In this document: positions 39,897 to 44,197 of the stretch, piece by piece
Numbering within the stretch: the stretch's first letter is position 1
Layout: each line of letters begins with the position of its first letter
Assembly (NCBI GenBank): GCA_031390045.1
Contig: JANMTB010000145.1
Span: 1 to 44,197, forward strand
DNA: 44,197 nucleotides
Direction: 5' to 3'
Source: Aalborgiella sp031390045
Lineage (GTDB): Bacteria > Pseudomonadota > Gammaproteobacteria > Burkholderiales > Burkholderiaceae_C
The notes under the pieces: model-generated
The model's input: the letters and a program-made list of their open reading frames with translations, nothing else
The model's database searches: none
What the model was told of the DNA's origin: nothing
Translations under genes and position numbers: made by a program

Positions 39897-40550
39897 ATGG
39901 CAATCGCAATCATTGACAACCTAGCTGACCAGCCCTCTAACCAGCGAGCGGTAGACAATTACCGTGAACTTGCCGCAAATTACGATGCGACTTGTAGAAG
40001 GGTCGAAGCTTTGCGCGTTGAAGTGATTCACATGCTGAATCTTAAGCCCGGTGAAACGGTTTTTGATGTTGCTTGTGGTACTGGGTCATCATTGTCCATG
40101 CTGGCAGCGGCTGTGGGCCCTGGCGGGTATGTGGTTGGGGTTGAGTTGTCTCCCGAAATGGCTGCGCAAGCTGCTAAGCGAGTAGCTCATTTGCCTCATG
40201 CATCTGTTGTACAAACATCTATGCTTGATTTTTTACCTAGCTATAAAGCTGACGCAGTACTAATGTGCTACGCACAAGACGTGCTGCAGTGTTCAAAAAC
40301 GGTTGATCAGCTGATTGCTAACTCCAAGCCAGGAGCACGAATCGCCTTAGTGGGTATGCAAACCTTGCCTTGGTTGTGGGGTTGGCCGGTGAACTTATTT
40401 AACCTGTACCGGGCACGTCGTTATTTGACCACTTATGCCAACATGGATAAACCGTGGCGGCTATTAGAGGAGCGCGGTGCGCAATTGCGCTTGGTGCGTA
40501 CCGCTTTGTGGGGTAGCGCCTATTTAGTTGTTGGCAATTTACCTAATTAA
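39897..40550 (+). CDS. Class I SAM methyltransferase in copper cluster
   Basis: 217 aa. SAM motif VFDVACGTGSSLSML near residues 56-70, GVELSPEMAAQAAKR, and DAVLMCYAQDVLQ. Hydrophobic-aromatic segment QTLPWLWGWPVNLFNLYRA. Resembles UbiE-type methyltransferases, but no quinone-specific signature is certain. An ATG at 39897 has AAGG upstream; TTG at 39891 would overlap the DUF411 stop. It lies 2 bp after DUF411, so clearly co-transcribed with copper genes, which is puzzling. Substrate unknown. Confidence 0.85.
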   Translation: MAIAIIDNLADQPSNQRAVDNYRELAANYDATCRRVEALRVEVIHMLNLKPGETVFDVACGTGSSLSMLAAAVGPGGYVVGVELSPEMAAQAAKRVAHLPHASVVQTSMLDFLPSYKADAVLMCYAQDVLQCSKTVDQLIANSKPGARIALVGMQTLPWLWGWPVNLFNLYRARRYLTTYANMDKPWRLLEERGAQLRLVRTALWGSAYLVVGNLPN

Positions 40551-40552
40551 TA

Positions 40553-40578
40553 ACTTTTACTTTTACTTTTACTTTTTT
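40553..40578 (+). repeat. Hexamer tandem repeat (ACTTTT) upstream of CusF-like gene
   Basis: Four head-to-tail ACTTTT units, the last extended by T, located 18-43 bp before the CusF-like ATG. They fill the whole spacer after the methyltransferase stop. Slippage here could change promoter or leader spacing. Confidence 0.85.
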
Positions 40579-40595
40579 AAACCGAAGGAAACACC

Positions 40596-40946
40596 ATGAA
40601 AAACATCAAATCTCTCGCCATCATTGCAACTTTACTTACTGGCGCATCATTAAGCTATGCAGCCTCTCACGCCACAGCACCAACTGCGCCTATAGTTAAG
40701 CAAGAAATGGCAAAGTCAAATCTGCCTATGACGGCTGCTGAAGTTCGAAAAATCGATTTGGAAAACAAAAAAGTCACACTGAAACATGGCGAAATCAAAA
40801 ATCTCGATATGCCCGGCATGACTATGGTGTTTCAAGTCAAGGATGTAGCTATGCTTGAATCTGTTAAAACTGGCGATAAAGTGATGTTCACAGCGGATAA
40901 AGTTGATGGCGCTTTCACCGTCTTGTCTATCGAAAAAGCTAAGTAA
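40596..40946 (+). CDS. CusF-like periplasmic copper-binding protein
   Basis: 116 aa. Signal peptide about 1-22 (ends SLSYA). Small beta-barrel of the CusF family: VTLKHGEIKNLDMPGMTM, with metal ligands His and the two Met. In E. coli CusF a Trp stacks on the metal; at that position this protein has Met (LDMPGMTM), so it may use a different coordination. Binds Cu(I)/Ag(I). Strong GAAGGA before the ATG. Co-directional with the rest of the cluster. Confidence 0.92.
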   Translation: MKNIKSLAIIATLLTGASLSYAASHATAPTAPIVKQEMAKSNLPMTAAEVRKIDLENKKVTLKHGEIKNLDMPGMTMVFQVKDVAMLESVKTGDKVMFTADKVDGAFTVLSIEKAK

Positions 40947-40979
40947 ACCTCGCTTTCTGGCCATAAAAAAGAGCACGTT

Positions 40980-41756
40980 ATGACAATCAGTAACTATGAA
41001 ATATTTGGTATGACGTGCCAAGCCTGTGTAAAACGGGTGCAATCTGCACTTGAACCGTTTGCAGAACGGGTAGATGTAAGCCTGCAAACTAGCCGTGCTG
41101 TACTTCACAATATCAAAGTTGAATTTGATCAACTGGCCGCTGCATTAGAGGGTACACACTACAGCATCAGCGAAATTGCGCCTAGTACCAAGGTTACGCC
41201 AATAGTAGCGTTGCCTGTCAAGCAAATTGCCCACGTATCAGCTGCAGATGTGCAATCGGCTCTAAGCTGGTTCGCCACCTACAGGCCTTTGCTGTTGATC
41301 TTGGCATATTTGCTAGCTGCGAGTATCTTGGTTCAAGTTCCGCAAAACGGTTTAGCCGGTGTACTTTGGCATGAAACGATGCGTTACTTCATGGCGGGTT
41401 TCTTTTTGGTATTCTCATTTTTCAAGCTTTTAGACGTGCCGGCTTTTGCCGATGCTTATGCTGGGTATGACTTGCTTGCAAAGAGATGGCACGGCTGGGG
41501 ACTGATTTACCCGTTCGTGGAACTGGCACTGGGTTTGGCCTACTTAGCCAACTGGAACCCGCTGCTAACCAACTGGGCAACACTCATCATCATGGGCTTC
41601 TCGGCTATTGGCGTAATTCAAGCGGTTTTAGACAAACGCAGCATTCGTTGCGCATGCTTGGGCGCAGTATTCAAACTGCCGATGTCCACCGTAACCATCA
41701 TTGAAGATGTGGGCATGGTAGCGATGGCTGCTATGGCGATTTGGACTTTGTCTTGA
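40980..41756 (+). CDS. HMA domain fused to MauE/DoxX-like membrane domain
   Basis: 258 aa. Residues 1-65 form a heavy-metal-associated domain with GMTCQAC (Cys13, Cys16), the copper-chaperone site. A linker of about 20 residues leads to a membrane part (about 95-258) with four to five helices, resembling MauE/DoxX proteins: FMAGFFLVFSFFKLLDVPAF, and IRCACLGAVFKLPMSTVTII near the C-terminus, whose Cys pair could take part in redox or metal transfer. The fusion suggests a membrane-tethered copper acceptor, possibly coupled to disulfide chemistry (inference). Confidence 0.85.
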   Translation: MTISNYEIFGMTCQACVKRVQSALEPFAERVDVSLQTSRAVLHNIKVEFDQLAAALEGTHYSISEIAPSTKVTPIVALPVKQIAHVSAADVQSALSWFATYRPLLLILAYLLAASILVQVPQNGLAGVLWHETMRYFMAGFFLVFSFFKLLDVPAFADAYAGYDLLAKRWHGWGLIYPFVELALGLAYLANWNPLLTNWATLIIMGFSAIGVIQAVLDKRSIRCACLGAVFKLPMSTVTIIEDVGMVAMAAMAIWTLS

Positions 41757-41803
41757 ATTCTAGTTTTTGATTAGTCAAAGCTTAAACATGCTATCGTTAG
41801 GGC

Positions 41804-43156
41804 ATGTCTGAAAAGTTACGTCACTCGCTGCTCTACCTGCGCGACATGGGCAACACGGTATGGCCCTTTCTACTTTTAGCCTTCTTGCTGCTGGCATTAG
41901 CCTACTGGTGGTTAGACCCCAATCCACCCAAGCGCGTGATGTTAGCGACTGGCCCTGCGCAAAGCGCTTACGACGAATTTGGTAAGCGCTACGTCAAGCT
42001 ACTCGCAGCCAGAGGCATTGAAGTGGTGCTATTACCCAGCCAAGGCTCTTCCGAAAATTTAGCCCTGCTACAACGCGGCAAGGCAGATTTAGGCTTTGTA
42101 CAGGGTGGAAGTATTGGTGCTGAAAGCGCTGAGAACAAGAATGGCAATACAAACCCGTTGAATGAGGTGAATGACAATATTACTTCCTTAGGCAGTTTAT
42201 TTGTCGAACCCGTTTGGCTGTTTTACCGCGAAGATACCGCAAAAAAAATCAACGCCAACGCCACTTTTTCATCCTTAGCCGAGCTAAAAAACCTACGTCT
42301 CAACGTTGGCACAGCAGGCAGCGGTGTACCCAATTTGGTAGATAAATTATTCGATATCAATCGTATTGATCCTGCCAGTATCAAAAAATCTCAACTAGAG
42401 CAAACCCCTGCCACCATGGCATTTTTAGCAGGTGAGTTAGACGCAATTGTTTTCGCATCCGCTCCCGAGTCGTTAATGGTTCAAATGCTTTTGCAGACCC
42501 CAGGCGTGAAGTTGATGAGTTTTACGCAAAGCGAAGCATACTCACGTCGTTTACCGTTTTTAAGCCCTGCACTGCTGCCGCGCGGCGTGGTCGATATTGC
42601 GACAGACATCCCTGCACTAGATGTGCGCTTGGTAGCCTCTACGACAGCACTACTAACCCGTGCAGAAACACACCCTGCATTGGTGCAACTGTTCTCACAA
42701 GCTTCCCAAACTATTCATGGCGGTGCGGGTTGGTTTAACCGCGCCAGAGACTTCCCCAATGCTACACAAAGTGAATTTGATCTCTCCAAAGAAGCCGAGC
42801 GCAACCTTAAATCGGGCGCACCACTCTTGCAACATTACCTGCCTTTTTGGATGGCAAATTTAATCGAACGTATGTGGCTGGCACTCGGAATCATCGTGGC
42901 AATTTTGCTACCTCTAAGCCGCATTATCCCGCCCATGTACAAGTTCCGCATCCGTTCGCGCATATTCAAATGGTATGGCCAATTGCGGCACATTGAAGAG
43001 CAACTTGTAAAAAATCCTGAAGCCAAGTCATCACTACGGACGGAACTTGACGACTTAGATGCACGGGTCGGTACCATCAGCGTGCCGCTGTCTTACGCGG
43101 ATGAGTTGTACGCGCTGCGAAACAACATAAGCTTGGTGCGCAGGAAGTTAATTTGA
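41804..43156 (+). CDS. TAXI-family solute-binding protein with membrane anchors
   Basis: 450 aa. An N-terminal hydrophobic helix (about 17-37) without cleavage motif anchors the protein. Then the TAXI domain: VMLATGPAQSAYDEFGKRYV, GSSENLALLQRGKADLGFVQ, and LNVGTAGSGVPNLVDKLFD. A second hydrophobic segment (about 348-370) is followed by a charged coiled-coil-like tail (HIEEQLVKNPEAKSSLRTEL). TAXI proteins normally act as soluble ligand-binding parts of TRAP transporters; no TRAP membrane gene is near. Anchored TAXI proteins occur in Burkholderiales. Ligand unknown. Confidence 0.9.
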   Translation: MSEKLRHSLLYLRDMGNTVWPFLLLAFLLLALAYWWLDPNPPKRVMLATGPAQSAYDEFGKRYVKLLAARGIEVVLLPSQGSSENLALLQRGKADLGFVQGGSIGAESAENKNGNTNPLNEVNDNITSLGSLFVEPVWLFYREDTAKKINANATFSSLAELKNLRLNVGTAGSGVPNLVDKLFDINRIDPASIKKSQLEQTPATMAFLAGELDAIVFASAPESLMVQMLLQTPGVKLMSFTQSEAYSRRLPFLSPALLPRGVVDIATDIPALDVRLVASTTALLTRAETHPALVQLFSQASQTIHGGAGWFNRARDFPNATQSEFDLSKEAERNLKSGAPLLQHYLPFWMANLIERMWLALGIIVAILLPLSRIIPPMYKFRIRSRIFKWYGQLRHIEEQLVKNPEAKSSLRTELDDLDARVGTISVPLSYADELYALRNNISLVRRKLI

Positions 43157-43170
43157 TTTAGATAGTGCTA

Positions 43171-43227
43171 TTTTGCTATTTATTTTATAGCTAACAATGC
43201 AATAAATACGCCGACTATAACCATATT
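43171..43227 (+). repeat. Dispersed hairpin repeat, copy 12
   Basis: Between the convergent TAXI and ettA genes, before the terminator. Reads TTTTGCTATTTATTTTATAG, CTAACAATGCAATAAATACG and CCGACTATAACCATATTT. The AGGC core is changed to ATGC, but the rest is consensus. Confidence 0.88.
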
Positions 43228-43247
43228 TATCATCATAAAGCACAACA

Positions 43248-43275
43248 ACCGCCCCAAAGCATGTTTTGGAGCGGT
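43248..43275. terminator. Bidirectional hairpin terminator between TAXI and ettA
   Basis: ACCGCCCCAAA pairs with TTTGGAGCGGT around a 6-nt loop, with one mismatch. It lies between the ends of two convergent genes. Neither side has a long T-run, so efficiency is uncertain. Confidence 0.6.
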
Positions 43276-43327
43276 TTCTGATAGTTTGACAGCCTAAAAC
43301 TGCCTAGACTGACGCTTATTCAGTTGC

Positions 43328-44197
43328 TTAATGAAGAGCCTTGAAGCGCATACGCTTCGGCTTCGCGCCCTCTTCACCCAAACGGCGTTTCTTGTCGGCT
43401 TCGTACTCTTGGTAGTTGCCGTTGTAGAACGTCCATTGGCTGTCGCCCTCACAGGCGAGGATGTGGGTGGCGATGCGGTCAAGGAACCAACGGTCATGGC
43501 TGATGACCATCAACGAGCCCGCAAACTCCAGCAAGGCATCTTCCAGTGCGCGCAGGGTCTCAACATCCAGGTCATTGGACGGCTCATCGAGCATTAGCAC
43601 GTTGCCGCCAGCGATGAGCGTTTTGGCCAAATGCAAGCGCCCGCGCTCGCCGCCTGAGAGCGTACCGACGCGCTTTTGCTGATCTTGACCGTTGAAGTTG
43701 AAGCGGCCGCAGTAGGCGCGGCTGGCCATGGTGAAGCGGCCGACGTTGAGCATGTCCAGCCCGCCCGAGACATCTTCCCAAACGGTTTTTTCGTTGGCCA
43801 AATCGTCACGGTTTTGATCGACGAAGGCCATCTTGACGGTCGAGCCAATCTTCACCTCGCCGCTGTCGGGCTTTTGCGCGCCCGAGATCATGCGAAACAG
43901 CGTCGATTTGCCCGCACCATTGGGGCCGATGATGCCGACGATGGCTCCGGGGGGTACTTTGAAGCTCAGGTTGTCAATCAGCACACGGTCGCCAAATGAT
44001 TTGGTGACGTTGACGAACTCAATCACCTCATTGCCCAGGCGCTCTGCCACGGGGATGAAGATTTCATTGGTCTCGTTGCGCTTCTGGTATTCAAAGTCCG
44101 ACAGCTCTTCAAAACGGGCCAGACGCGCTTTACTTTTGGCTTGGCGGGCTTTGGGGTTTTGGCGTGACCATTCCAGCTCTTTCTTCAGCGCCTTGGC
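43328..44197 (-). CDS. ettA: Energy-dependent translational throttle protein EttA, 5' part outside
   Basis: C-terminal 289 residues of an ABC-F ATPase; the frame stays open to the window edge, so the start lies beyond. At the edge is the P-site tRNA interaction motif region (LEWSRQNPKARQAKSKARL), typical of EttA. The second ATPase domain has Walker A GIIGPNGAGKSTLFRM, signature TLSGGERGRLHLAK, and Walker B LMLDEPSNDLDVETLRALED, with ISHDRWFLDRIATHILACEG. It ends with PKRMRFKALH. EttA gates the ribosome according to energy status. The internal ATG at 44050 is not a true start. Confidence 0.95.
   Translation of the reverse strand, partial: AKALKKELEWSRQNPKARQAKSKARLARFEELSDFEYQKRNETNEIFIPVAERLGNEVIEFVNVTKSFGDRVLIDNLSFKVPPGAIVGIIGPNGAGKSTLFRMISGAQKPDSGEVKIGSTVKMAFVDQNRDDLANEKTVWEDVSGGLDMLNVGRFTMASRAYCGRFNFNGQDQQKRVGTLSGGERGRLHLAKTLIAGGNVLMLDEPSNDLDVETLRALEDALLEFAGSLMVISHDRWFLDRIATHILACEGDSQWTFYNGNYQEYEADKKRRLGEEGAKPKRMRFKALH

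Noticed and set aside
1..44197. CRISPR array, prophage, insertion sequence, tRNA or rRNA genes
   Set aside because: None recognised: the dispersed repeats are kilobases apart without regular spacers, and no transposase, integrase or tRNA-like cloverleaf was seen.

Overview
The window looks like a chromosomal segment of a beta-proteobacterium of the order Burkholderiales, most likely family Comamonadaceae (a Rhodoferax/Polaromonas-like organism). This rests on gene content and order: hemL beside rubredoxin, a DUF3579 gene beside argD-argF, the membrane cytochrome c urate oxidase PuuD, a Bug-type binding protein, and a short interspersed repeat of a style I associate with this family. It is inference from reading, not from a search. 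Coding density is very high and base composition is balanced by eye. No tRNA, rRNA, CRISPR array, transposase or phage gene was seen.

Layout. (1) 1-3.8 kb: rubredoxin (cut by the window start), hemL, a ProQ/FinO RNA chaperone, gloB and a methyltransferase. (2) 3.9-14 kb: a nearly complete purine-degradation cluster. xdhA-xdhB-xdhC, puuD and hiuH run leftward. A GntR-family regulator, puuE and a fused uraD-allC gene run rightward. Together they encode xanthine to urate to 5-hydroxyisourate to OHCU to allantoin to allantoate to ureidoglycine/ureidoglycolate. A perfect palindrome in the divergent promoter is the likely GntR operator. (3) 14-16.6 kb: a decaying polar-amino-acid-type ABC importer. 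Its ATPase has lost Walker A, one permease is intact, and only the 3' tail of the other permease remains. It abuts a Y-family DNA polymerase gene with a textbook LexA box. (4) 16.6-21.4 kb: nitronate monooxygenase, acyl-CoA dehydrogenase, etfA and etfB, with a candidate LiuR-like site upstream of etfB. (5) 21.5-25.3 kb: DUF3579, argD, argF and an NADP-dependent oxidoreductase. (6) 25.4-31 kb: a serine hydrolase, a MesD-like folate-independent methionine synthase, a tandem glycine riboswitch that precedes a DadA-type amino acid dehydrogenase, and an acyl-CoA ligase. (7) 31-34.4 kb: Na/Pi cotransporter, Bug-type binding protein and a DsbA-family protein. (8) 34.4-41.8 kb: a metal (copper) handling cluster with CDF transporter, a Cys/His-rich small protein, a small exported protein, a TolC-type lipoprotein, a Tat-exported multicopper oxidase, a cupredoxin, a DUF411 protein, a methyltransferase, a CusF-like protein and an HMA-MauE-like fusion. 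(9) 41.8-44.2 kb: a membrane-anchored TAXI protein and the C-terminal part of ettA.

The most unusual signal is a dispersed repeat of about 50-55 bp: a small hairpin with ATAGC arms, then a core close to AGGCAATAAATACGCCGGCT. At least twelve copies occur in 44 kb. Seven are intergenic, including one between the glycine riboswitch and its gene and one just before proQ. Five lie inside reading frames (xdhA, xdhB, xdhC, etfA and a small metal-cluster gene) without breaking them, and are read in three different frames. xdhC also carries a second, unrelated REP-like palindrome translated as FPRRREST.
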